Source of the DNA: Candidatus Dadabacteria bacterium
GTDB lineage: Bacteria; Desulfobacterota_D; UBA1144; Nemesobacterales; UBA2774
Assembly: GCA_003229065.1 (NCBI GenBank)
Contig: QIHJ01000129.1
Coordinates: 1 to 10,285, forward strand
DNA length: 10,285 bases
Direction of reading: 5' to 3'
A program made the translations under genes and the position numbers. Numbering within the stretch: the stretch's first letter is position 1; each line of letters begins with the position of its first letter. The notes below the pieces were generated by a model. That model was not told where the DNA came from, did not search any database, and saw only the letters and a list, made by a program, of their open reading frames with translations. This document shows, in pieces, positions 1-6,826 of the stretch.

Positions 1-829
1 CGAGCTTAAATTCCTTATAGCAAGGGTGGTCTCTATACTCTGTAAGCCCCACATGATCCAAAGCTATAACATCGTTTTCGGAAAGCGTGATGCTGCAGTA
101 GGTGTTGTCCAAGTCAAGCTTAAGCCCTTCAGTGATTGCACCTAACTCATCAAAACAATATAGTACCGTATAGTCTTTACCCGCAATGTGGCCGATTATC
201 CCTATGCCTAATCCGAGCATGTCGCAGCCAGTCTTAATCGTTTCGATTATCTGCTGATCTATACCGAACCCAGGCTCGGCTGATATTTCATAAAGTGATC
301 TTATGCGCTTTTCCTGAACAGATAGCTTCTCTTCAGTCTTTTTTCTATCAGTAATATCATGAACCATGCCCAATATATTTATTATCTTTCCGTCTTCATT
401 ATGGAAGGCGGCTGACACTTCTCCGATTAAAGAGCTGCCGTCTTTGGTTAGAAAAGTGACTTCTATAGGGGGCAGTTCCTCTCTGCTTATAAACCGGTCC
501 AGGCTTTTCTGTGCAAAAGCCATATCGTCCGGGTGGATAAGATCTATAAACGGCCTACCTATCCATTCCTCACATGTCCAGCCAGTTTTTGTTTGGAATG
601 CCGGATTGAGATAACTTATTCTCCCCTGAAGAGTAAGACTAAAAAACACATCGGGCAGATTCTCGACCACACTCCGAAACGCGCGACCCCCATCCACCGA
701 TAATTCATTTAAAATATCGTTACCACTCATAGGGTTTTGAGTTTGCTCTCCTGCACCGAAGGGTTGAGACGTAGGATCTTCTACCTTTTTCTCTAAATCG
801 GGGTTAGTTACCCCGCTACGATCATCCAT
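1..829 (-). CDS. PAS-GAF sensory protein, N-terminal part (cut by window edge)
   Basis: The reading frame starts at the ATG at 829-827 and stays open for 276 codons to the window edge, so the C-terminus is missing. A Shine-Dalgarno AAGGA (complement of 836-840) lies 6 bases before the ATG. After about 50 polar residues comes a PAS domain at about residues 51-162, with FRSVVENLPD, the PAS core GRISYLNPAFQTKTGW, and the usual PAC-like end GMVHDITDRKKTEEKL leading into a short helical linker. A GAF domain follows from about residue 180; its DNTYCSITLSENDV, ALDHVG and HPCYKEFKL stretches are typical of GAF domains in bacterial sensor kinases and diguanylate cyclases. No transmembrane segment is visible, so this looks like a cytoplasmic sensor. 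The output module (histidine kinase, GGDEF/EAL or other) cannot be seen. It is transcribed divergently from glyA. The domain calls are firm; the ligand and output are unknown. Confidence 0.88.
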   Translation of the reverse strand, partial: MDDRSGVTNPDLEKKVEDPTSQPFGAGEQTQNPMSGNDILNELSVDGGRAFRSVVENLPDVFFSLTLQGRISYLNPAFQTKTGWTCEEWIGRPFIDLIHPDDMAFAQKSLDRFISREELPPIEVTFLTKDGSSLIGEVSAAFHNEDGKIINILGMVHDITDRKKTEEKLSVQEKRIRSLYEISAEPGFGIDQQIIETIKTGCDMLGLGIGIIGHIAGKDYTVLYCFDELGAITEGLKLDLDNTYCSITLSENDVIALDHVGLTEYRDHPCYKEFKL

Positions 830-915
830 TATAATTCCTTGTCAGGCTGTCGCTCTTATTTTCGACCACTATAGATAATAGTATAACGTTTGTGTCCGAT
901 AAATTTTCAAGCTTC

Positions 916-932
916 AAATAACCACGTTATTT
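916..932. repeat. Inverted repeat, possible operator
   Basis: AAATAAC and GTTATTT form a perfect 7-bp inverted repeat around the 3-base centre CAC. It is followed at once by a second weaker dyad, ATCAA-6-TTGAT (934-949). Position and symmetry fit a regulator binding site between divergent genes, but I recognise no known consensus and an A/T-rich dyad of this size can arise by chance. Confidence 0.35.
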
Positions 933-1010
933 AATCAAAATTAATTGATATTATATACATTTGCAATTCACTTGAGCTCATAATTCTATCTATCGACCCC
1001 ATATTTATAT

Positions 1011-1028
1011 ATAGGCATCAGGGCCTAT
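1011..1028 (+). repeat. Hairpin-forming inverted repeat upstream of glyA
   Basis: ATAGGC (1011-1016) and GCCTAT (1023-1028) pair perfectly over six bases with a 6-base loop, about 80 bases before the glyA start. The right arm overlaps a second possible stem (GGGCC 1021-1025 with GGCCC 1038-1042), so the two folds would exclude each other if both are transcribed. Whether it lies in the glyA leader depends on an unmapped start site. Confidence 0.3.
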
Positions 1029-1109
1029 CTACACTCGGGCCCCATAGTAACTTGCCAACTAGAGCAATATTTGATAGGCTACTTATTCACGTCAGGGGGT
1101 ATTTTCTGA

Positions 1110-2357
1110 ATGTCAATTTTAGAAAAAGTCGATCCGGAAATAGCCCGGGCGATAATATTGGAAACAGAGCGTCAGGAATATAAGCTCGAGCTGATTGCAT
1201 CTGAAAACTATGTGAGCGAGGCAGTGCTCGAAGCAATTAATTCAGTACTTACGAATAAGTATGCTGAAGGGCTTCCCGGCAGAAGGTATTACGGCGGATG
1301 CGAATTCGTAGACATAGCCGAGAACCTTGCCAGGGAAAGGGCACTGGAGCTTTTCGGTGCAGACGCCGTTAACGTTCAGCCGCACTCTGGTTCACAGGCC
1401 AATATGGCGGTGTATTTCGCGGCTATCGAGCCAGGCGACACGGTGCTCGGCATGAGTCTTGACCACGGAGGGCATCTGACTCACGGAAGCCCTGTTAATT
1501 TCTCTGGCCGGCTCTTTAACATAGTCTCGTACGGTGTGACTGAGGACACGAATTTAATAGACTACGAGCAGGTGAGAAAGCTAGCACACGAGCACAGCCC
1601 GAAGCTTATTGTGGTAGGGTGGAGCGCTTATCCGAGGGACATAGATTTCGCTAAATTCAAGGAAATAGCCGATGAGGTAGGGGCGCTGCTGATGGCAGAT
1701 ATCGCACACCCGGCAGGCCTGGTAATCGCAGGCCTGTACTCAGACCCCGTGCCCTACTGTGATTACGTAACCACGACCACTCACAAGACACTAAGGGGTC
1801 CCAGGGGCGGCATGGTCATGATGAAAGAAGAACACAGGAAAAAGATCAACAGCAGGGTGTTCCCGGGTACGCAGGGGGGGCCGCTGATGCACGTGATTGC
1901 GGCAAAAGCCGTAGCGTTTAAAGAAGCGCTTCAGCCCGAATTTAAGGAATATCAGCAACAGATAGTCAAAAACGCAAAACGCCTCGGGGAATGCATGTCC
2001 GAGAGCGGGCTGAAACTCGTCTCGGGAGGCACAGATACCCACCTTCTTCTGGTCGATCTGAGAGAGACAGAGCTTACGGGACAGATTGCCGAGGATACGC
2101 TCGAACAGGCGGGTATTACGGTAAATAAAAACGCCATACCCTTTGATCCTAGGCCTCCTGCTGTAACGAGCGGGATAAGGATAGGCACCCCTGCCGTCAC
2201 TACCAGGGGTATGGAGGAAGGAGAGATGGAAATTATATCGGCATTTATGAGAGAAGCCCTAAATAACCCGGGCAATGAGAAGATTCTTTCCCGTATAAAA
2301 GACGATGTACGGGAGCTGTGCAAAAAATTCCCGGTTTATTCTCACAGGTTAACTTAG
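1110..2357 (+). CDS. glyA: Serine hydroxymethyltransferase
   Basis: This 415-residue protein has the usual length of bacterial GlyA, the PLP enzyme that interconverts serine and glycine and loads a one-carbon unit onto tetrahydrofolate in the cytoplasm. Family blocks appear in order: [16 protein letters not shown] near 27-42, the [15 protein letters not shown] block near 54-68, QPHSGSQAN near 90-98, the PLP-contacting Asp in [10 protein letters not shown] (D197, with H200), and the Schiff-base lysine K226 in [14 protein letters not shown]. The C-terminal half has the expected [10 protein letters not shown] and [14 protein letters not shown] segments. The start is supported by AGGGGGT nine bases upstream. 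It is the first gene of a tight operon with nrdR beginning at the very next base after its stop. The cofactor enzyme pdxA lies three genes on. No key residue is missing. Confidence 0.98.
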   Translation: MSILEKVDPEIARAIILETERQEYKLELIASENYVSEAVLEAINSVLTNKYAEGLPGRRYYGGCEFVDIAENLARERALELFGADAVNVQPHSGSQANMAVYFAAIEPGDTVLGMSLDHGGHLTHGSPVNFSGRLFNIVSYGVTEDTNLIDYEQVRKLAHEHSPKLIVVGWSAYPRDIDFAKFKEIADEVGALLMADIAHPAGLVIAGLYSDPVPYCDYVTTTTHKTLRGPRGGMVMMKEEHRKKINSRVFPGTQGGPLMHVIAAKAVAFKEALQPEFKEYQQQIVKNAKRLGECMSESGLKLVSGGTDTHLLLVDLRETELTGQIAEDTLEQAGITVNKNAIPFDPRPPAVTSGIRIGTPAVTTRGMEEGEMEIISAFMREALNNPGNEKILSRIKDDVRELCKKFPVYSHRLT

Positions 2358-2876
2358 ATGAAATGTCCATTTTGCTCAAGCCTCGAGAGTAAAGTTATAG
2401 ATTCCCGCCTGGCCAAAGACGAGATGTCTATAAGACGGAGACGCGAATGCCTTGACTGCGCAAGCCGTTTTACTACTTATGAAAGAGTAGAAGAAGTAGA
2501 GCTCATGATTATAAAGAAAGACGGGGCGAGGGAGCCGTTTGACCGGAGCAAGATAGTGTCCGGAATGACAAAGGCGTGTGAGAAAAGACCAATCAGCATG
2601 GACGAGATAGAGAGCTTCGTGTCCGGACTCGAAAGGGAGTTTCAGGAAAGGGGCGATCGTGAGATAGATAGCACTGAAATAGGCGAGAGGGTAATAAGCA
2701 AGCTCTACGAAATAGACGAAGTCGCCTACGTCAGGTTCGCATCCGTATACCGCTCGTTTAAAGACGTAAACCAATTTATGAGTGAGCTAAAAGAGTTGTT
2801 AAAAGAAAAGAGCGGAGGCAAATCCGACTCCGCGTCTCCATCGCTTGAGCTAATAGAAGACAAATCTGATAAATAA
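2358..2876 (+). CDS. nrdR: Transcriptional repressor NrdR (zinc finger plus ATP-cone)
   Basis: NrdR senses ATP/dATP through an ATP-cone and represses ribonucleotide reductase operons. The protein opens with the standard zinc ribbon (C3, C6, C31, C34) holding the VIDSR and IRRRREC motifs. The ATP-cone follows at about residues 47-137, with [16 protein letters not shown] at its start and the highly conserved [19 protein letters not shown] near 122-140. At 172 residues it is somewhat longer than the common 150 or so, because of a polar, probably disordered tail from about residue 150. Its ATG directly abuts the glyA stop and its stop overlaps the next start by one base (TAATG), which suggests translational coupling. 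No nrd reductase gene is present here, so its targets lie elsewhere; I saw no convincing NrdR box pair in the window. Confidence 0.97.
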   Translation: MKCPFCSSLESKVIDSRLAKDEMSIRRRRECLDCASRFTTYERVEEVELMIIKKDGAREPFDRSKIVSGMTKACEKRPISMDEIESFVSGLEREFQERGDREIDSTEIGERVISKLYEIDEVAYVRFASVYRSFKDVNQFMSELKELLKEKSGGKSDSASPSLELIEDKSDK

Positions 2877-3634
2877 TGTTGATTGACAGCCATGCCCATC
2901 TGGATTCCCTTGAAGAATTGCCCGGAGTGCTCAAAAGAGCCCGGGAAGCGGGGATTGAAAGAATAGTCGCAATCTCATCAAGCCTGAGCTCATCCGTCGA
3001 AACTCTGGGGATAGCGCGTACAAATGAAAGCATTTATGCTGCTGTTGGCATCCATCCACACAATGCAAATACAACGAATAAAGAAGTAATGGGTGAGATC
3101 GAATCCCTGTTGGTAGAGCCCAAAGTCGTGGCAGTAGGTGAAACGGGGCTTGATTATTTCTATATGAACTCCGAAAAAGAGATACAGATAAGATCTCTCG
3201 TTGAGCATATCGAGCTTGGCAATAAACATGAGCTGCCGATCGTCATACACGTAAGGGATGCAGATCAAGACCTTAGCGCTATTTTGAGGGCAGAGGATGT
3301 ATCGTCAAAAACCGGGGTAATACACTGTTTTACAGGGGACTTCCCGCAGGCAAAGGAGTACCTGGACCTCGGGTTCTATATTTCGTTTTCGGGGATTATC
3401 ACTTTTAAAAAGTCAGAAGAAATAAGGGATGCGGCAAAGAACATACCTGAGGACAGAATACTCCTTGAAACGGACTCCCCGTACCTTGCCCCTGTTCCGT
3501 ATAGGGGAAAGAAGAACGAGCCCTCCTATGTGAGACTCGTGGCCGAGACCGTAGCCCGGGTAAGGGGAGTGGCGCTTGAAGAAATAGCTGAAATCACAAG
3601 CGCCAATACGGAGAGGCTATTTAATTTAATCTAA
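2876..3634 (+). CDS. TatD-family metal-dependent hydrolase (putative DNase)
   Basis: This 252-residue TIM-barrel hydrolase has the TatD/YcfH signature throughout: DSHAHLD with metal ligands H6 and H8, the AVGETGLDYFY block with E89, H125 in PIVIHVRDAD, H150 in GVIHCFTG, and D200 in LLETDSPYLAPVPYRGKKNEPSYV. Length and motif spacing are normal for the family. Characterised members are Mg-dependent 3'-5' exonucleases or other phosphoester hydrolases, so a DNA or RNA processing or repair role is likely but the substrate is not shown by the sequence. The ATG overlaps the nrdR stop by one base, so the gene is translated from the same mRNA. Whether it is the TatD, YcfH or YjjV paralogue cannot be decided here. 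Confidence 0.95.
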   Translation: MLIDSHAHLDSLEELPGVLKRAREAGIERIVAISSSLSSSVETLGIARTNESIYAAVGIHPHNANTTNKEVMGEIESLLVEPKVVAVGETGLDYFYMNSEKEIQIRSLVEHIELGNKHELPIVIHVRDADQDLSAILRAEDVSSKTGVIHCFTGDFPQAKEYLDLGFYISFSGIITFKKSEEIRDAAKNIPEDRILLETDSPYLAPVPYRGKKNEPSYVRLVAETVARVRGVALEEIAEITSANTERLFNLI

Positions 3635-3678
3635 AGTATGTAGACGCTCCGGTACACTTAATCTGTTGTGGTGCTGTT

Positions 3679-4644
3679 ATGAGAAAAAAACCCAGAATCG
3701 CAATTACAATGGGAGATTTAAACGGTATAGGGCCCGAGATCGTGGTAAAGGCTCTGGGCTCTGAAGAAATACAGGAGCTCTGCGAGCCCGTAGTGTTCGG
3801 GAGCGCCCAGGTGCTTGAAAGGGCTAAGAGGCTTGTGGGAAGTGAGGTAGAATGCGAGCTCATAGAGTCGGGAAATTTCAGAAAAGAGGATTTAATGCCG
3901 GGTAAAGCGGACGAGGCTTCGGGAAGGGCGAGTCTCGCATATATCGAAAAAGCCGTAGAGTCGGCACTTAAAAAAGAGATTGCCGCAATAGTCACCGCAC
4001 CCATATGTAAAGAGTCGATTCATATGGCCGGGTCCAGCTATCCGGGGCATACGGAAATGCTCGCTGATCTGACAAATACACAAGAAGCGGTAATGATGTT
4101 TGAGGGCTCGAGATTCCGGGTAGTGCTTGTGACAATACATACCGCTTTATCAAATGTGCCGGGGCTAATAACGGAAGACAAAGTCTTTACGACCATACTC
4201 ACAGCAAACGATTCCCTTATCAACCTTTTTAAAATCCCCAAGCCAAGGATAGCGGTATGCGGCCTGAACCCTCACGCAGGGGAGTCGGGAGTGTTCGGAA
4301 GAGAAGAAATAGAGAGTATCGGACCCGCCGTTTCAAAGGCGAGGGAAATAGGAATTGACGTAACCGGCCCGATGCCTGCGGACACTTTGTTTTACTATGC
4401 AAACCAGGGCACCTGGGACGCTGTGGTGGCAATGTATCATGACCAGGGGTTAGTGCCGTTTAAAATGCTTTCTTTCGAGGACGGGGTAAACGTTACACTC
4501 GGGCTGCCTATAATCAGGACTTCTCCTGACCACGGAACGGCATTTGACATAGCATGGGACGGGAGCGCCGATCCGACCAGCATGATTTCGGCGATTAAAG
4601 TAGCCCTCAGGCTTACCGGAAATAAATCCACCGATTTCAATTGA
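3679..4644 (+). CDS. pdxA: 4-hydroxythreonine-4-phosphate dehydrogenase
   Basis: PdxA oxidises 4-phosphohydroxy-L-threonine with NAD(P) in the DXP-dependent route to pyridoxine phosphate. The 321 residues carry the family N-terminus AITMGDLNGIGPEI, the SYPGHTEMLAD block with H124, and three metal-ligand histidines H154, H199 (GLNPHAGESG) and H254 (AMYHDQGLVPFK), whose 45- and 55-residue spacings equal those of the E. coli enzyme. RTSPDHGTAFDIAW closes the active site. The start sits just before the conserved ITMGD block; no good Shine-Dalgarno precedes it, and 44 bases separate it from the tatD-like gene. Being downstream of glyA, a PLP enzyme, it makes functional sense in the same transcript. 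Arginine codons are almost all AGA/AGG (12 of 13 by my count), a useful reference for the native codon style. A PdxA2-type paralogue acting on another substrate is a less likely alternative. Confidence 0.95.
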   Translation: MRKKPRIAITMGDLNGIGPEIVVKALGSEEIQELCEPVVFGSAQVLERAKRLVGSEVECELIESGNFRKEDLMPGKADEASGRASLAYIEKAVESALKKEIAAIVTAPICKESIHMAGSSYPGHTEMLADLTNTQEAVMMFEGSRFRVVLVTIHTALSNVPGLITEDKVFTTILTANDSLINLFKIPKPRIAVCGLNPHAGESGVFGREEIESIGPAVSKAREIGIDVTGPMPADTLFYYANQGTWDAVVAMYHDQGLVPFKMLSFEDGVNVTLGLPIIRTSPDHGTAFDIAWDGSADPTSMISAIKVALRLTGNKSTDFN

Positions 4645-4672
4645 TAGGGCAATTTGTGAACTTACACGAACC

Positions 4673-5425
4673 CTAGCTGTAAGTCCGCTCAGTTGTATAG
4701 AGTAAGGGGAGTATCTCACCGGATTTGCCGAGTAATGTGAGGTCGTAAAGAGGGGAGCTCGGAGTCATCTCGAGATTAATTTCAATTACACACTTACCTG
4801 TTTGCTTGGCTACCAGGCCCATAGACGCCGCAGGCTCGACAATACCCGAAGTGCCTATAATTAGCATAACATCGCACTCTTCTATGGCTTTAAGCGAGCG
4901 GTCTATGACATCCATCGGGATCACTTCATTAAACCAGACTACATTGGGACGCCCGATCTCACCGCACTTTTGACACCTGGGCGGAAGCTCTGCCATGGGT
5001 ACGTCGTGGTTCTCCACTATATCACCGCATTTGGTGCAGCGCACCTGCCACAGGTTGCCGTGAATCTCTACAATATTCCTGTTACCCGAGATCTGATGGA
5101 GACCGTCGATATTCTGTGTAATAAGAGTGAAATTGTGTGTTTCGGCCTCAAGCTCTGCCAGAGCGTAGTGGCCGGGGTTGGGTTTTGCTTGCTTTACGAT
5201 GTTTCGTCTCCACTCATACCATTCCCAGACGAGCTTTGGGTCGTTCCAGAATGCGTCCGGAGTTGCGAGCTCTTCGGGTCTGAAGCTCTGCCACAGCCCC
5301 TCCTGCCCCCTGAAAGTGGGGATACCGCTCTCGGCGGATATACCGGCGCCGGTGAGTACGATTATACTTGCAGCCCCAGCCAATCGATCCCTTGCATCGG
5401 CGATCTTTTCCGCTAGCTCGTCCAT
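4673..5425 (-). CDS. NAD-dependent protein deacylase, sirtuin (SIRT5/CobB type)
   Basis: The 250-residue protein is a complete sirtuin. It shows the NAD-binding GAGISAESGIPTFRG (residues 26-40), TQNIDGLH (103-110), catalytic His H122 in VEIHGNLW, a four-cysteine zinc module (C130, C133, C151, C154), VVWFNEVIP, and GTSGIVEPA in the second Rossmann part. Y70 and R73 in WYEWRR match the Tyr-x-x-Arg pair that in SIRT5 and class III bacterial sirtuins binds succinyl or malonyl lysine, so desuccinylase/demalonylase activity is likely in addition to deacetylation (family knowledge, not shown here). It removes acyl groups from cytoplasmic proteins while consuming NAD. The start lacks a recognisable Shine-Dalgarno; the ATG at 5425 places the first helix at the usual distance from the GAGIS loop. 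It follows the binding-fold gene by 46 bases on the same strand and converges on pdxA. Confidence 0.95.
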   Translation of the reverse strand: MDELAEKIADARDRLAGAASIIVLTGAGISAESGIPTFRGQEGLWQSFRPEELATPDAFWNDPKLVWEWYEWRRNIVKQAKPNPGHYALAELEAETHNFTLITQNIDGLHQISGNRNIVEIHGNLWQVRCTKCGDIVENHDVPMAELPPRCQKCGEIGRPNVVWFNEVIPMDVIDRSLKAIEECDVMLIIGTSGIVEPAASMGLVAKQTGKCVIEINLEMTPSSPLYDLTLLGKSGEILPLLYTTERTYS

Positions 5426-5471
5426 GGCAATAAGGATACAGCATTAATGGCTATAAATGCGAACTGATTTA

Positions 5472-6593
5472 TTAGAGGGGATATATGAGAGGCGCTTCGC
5501 TGTATACATCGGGATAAACAATTACCTTCCGTCCCCCCTGCCACTGTACTACGACTGTTTCATGCCCTCTCTGGTTACCGAAAGAATCGGTCTTGAATAG
5601 GCCGTAGAAAGTCTTTAACTCTGTCTTCTTGGCTGTATCTCTGAGCGCCGCGTCATCGAAAGTACCCGATAAGAGCATGCAATGTTGTATGACGAGCCCA
5701 ATATGATACCCCTGTGCCGCAACGTAGTCGGGCTCTATGCCGTAAGCCCCCTTATAGCGCTCTGAGAACTCGATCGGCGTGGGCCCTATGTCGGGCTCTA
5801 TTGCGAGCCCCCTCTCCCACTGACTCACAGATATGAAACCTTCTGAGAAACTTCCGAGAGTGTCCCGGAAGAGCTTTATTGATGCGACGACAAGCCCTAT
5901 GGCGTTCGCCCCTAGTCCCTGGCGCTTAATTTCTTTTGCTATCGAGATATCGTCCCCGGCGCGCCCCATGCCTAGAATCACGTCGGGCTCAAACCCCTTT
6001 ACCTCTTGTAGAAGACCCTTTAAATCCTCATCCCCGGATTTAAATTTAAAATCCCCGGCTTCAAAACCTAACTTTTGTGCTTCAGCTTCAGCGCCGATTG
6101 CAATATTCTGAGAAAACCCGCTGTCGAGGGCGCTAAGGAGAGCCACTTTTCGAGACTCACTGTCGGTATTTCTTATGAGGTTGATGATGCCCCGCATATA
6201 TGAGCTCGCCGGGGAAATGCTGCTTATTACGCATGTGAATCCTCTTCTTTCTATCTCGTCAGTAGCGCCTCCGTGGTTCCAGAGCGTCTTACCGCGGCGC
6301 TCCGCTACCTCAGCCGCGCCGAGAGCGAGGGAGCTTGAATAGGGGCCTATCAGGATATCGACGCCATCATTGACAATGAGCTTTTCTGTCAGCTTTCTGC
6401 ACTTATTGACCGAGCTTTCGTCGTCATAATGAATTAGCTCTAAGGGGAGTTTTCTTCCTATATTCGGGATAAGAATCCCGCCCTCTCGATTAATATCCGA
6501 AACAAACAGCTGTAACCCCTGAAAACTTTCAGTCGCCTGAATGCTGTATCTTCCCGTGAGGGAAATGGGTATACCGAGATTTATGGTTTCCAT
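5472..6593 (-). CDS. Type 1 periplasmic-binding-fold protein (LivK/AmiC-like) without visible signal peptide
   Basis: From the ATG at 6593 this is a 373-residue protein of the leucine/amide-binding family (Peripla_BP_6 type). NLGIPISLTGRYSIQATESFQGLQLFVSDIN is the classic first strand and helix of that fold; QLFVSDINREGGI, DILIGPYSSSLALGAAEVAE and NHGGATDEI are in the expected order, and the two-lobed alpha/beta pattern continues to the end. Oddly, the fold begins almost at residue 1. A GTG at 6632 would add 13 residues, and the frame runs open to about 6720 with no ATG, but none of the added sequence resembles a signal peptide. Neither start has a Shine-Dalgarno. No permease or ATPase gene is near. 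It may therefore be a cytoplasmic ligand sensor like AmiC rather than a transporter subunit; alternatively, the signal was lost. It probably shares a transcript with the downstream sirtuin gene. The ligand is unknown, perhaps an amino acid or amide. Confidence 0.85.
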   Translation of the reverse strand: METINLGIPISLTGRYSIQATESFQGLQLFVSDINREGGILIPNIGRKLPLELIHYDDESSVNKCRKLTEKLIVNDGVDILIGPYSSSLALGAAEVAERRGKTLWNHGGATDEIERRGFTCVISSISPASSYMRGIINLIRNTDSESRKVALLSALDSGFSQNIAIGAEAEAQKLGFEAGDFKFKSGDEDLKGLLQEVKGFEPDVILGMGRAGDDISIAKEIKRQGLGANAIGLVVASIKLFRDTLGSFSEGFISVSQWERGLAIEPDIGPTPIEFSERYKGAYGIEPDYVAAQGYHIGLVIQHCMLLSGTFDDAALRDTAKKTELKTFYGLFKTDSFGNQRGHETVVVQWQGGRKVIVYPDVYSEAPLIYPL

Positions 6594-6826
6594 TGTATAT
6601 AAGAGAGCATAATGCACTTGCAATATAGACACAATGCAGGAGTTAATTTTAATTTCTTTTCTAGTATTAAAAAGACTAATAGACGCAGAAACCGATCTTG
6701 AGAATAAGGACGTTTTATATCAATAAGACTTGTATTAGGGCTATAGTACAAATAAGGGCGTAGTAGATTTCTTTAAATTATGTATTAGAAGAATCGGCTG
6801 GAATGACATCATGAGGGAGAGTGGAT
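6594..6826. promoter_or_regulatory. Divergent A/T-rich intergenic region
   Basis: This gap separates the minus-strand binding-fold gene from the plus-strand lipoprotein gene and should hold promoters for both. It is A/T-rich. On the minus strand TTGCAA (complement of 6616-6621) and TATATA lie about 16 bases apart directly before the 6593 ATG, a weak promoter-like arrangement that would give an almost leaderless message. On the plus strand GAGGGAG (6813-6819) is a good Shine-Dalgarno for the ATG at 6827. I could not assign a firm plus-strand -35/-10 pair. Confidence 0.4.

Larger units (their letters stand above)
830..1109. promoter_or_regulatory. Divergent control region between the PAS-GAF gene and glyA
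   Basis: This 280-base gap separates two divergent genes and must hold both promoters. It is A/T-rich between about 880 and 1015. I could not fix a convincing -35/-10 pair for either gene. It contains two inverted repeats (listed separately) and a GGGCC/GGCCC pair (1021-1025 and 1038-1042) that could fold in the glyA leader. The glyA Shine-Dalgarno AGGGGGT is at 1094-1100. I see no match to the glycine riboswitch core or another riboswitch that I recognise. Confidence 0.55.

Noticed and set aside
366..614. Plus-strand 82-codon frame opposite the PAS domain
   Set aside because: It is antisense to a well-supported PAS-GAF coding frame that is open to the window edge.
934..949. FNR/CRP-like box (TTGAT...ATCAA)
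   Set aside because: The half-sites are in the opposite order (ATCAA-6-TTGAT) and the spacing is wrong for FNR.
1791..2323. Minus-strand frames opposite glyA
   Set aside because: They overlap the highly conserved GlyA coding frame and have no recognisable domain; they are antisense shadows.
4645..4692. Possible terminator between convergent pdxA and sirtuin genes
   Set aside because: ACTTAC/GTAAGT and TAGGG/CCCTA can pair, but the stems are short, mutually exclusive and lack a T-run, so no terminator is called.
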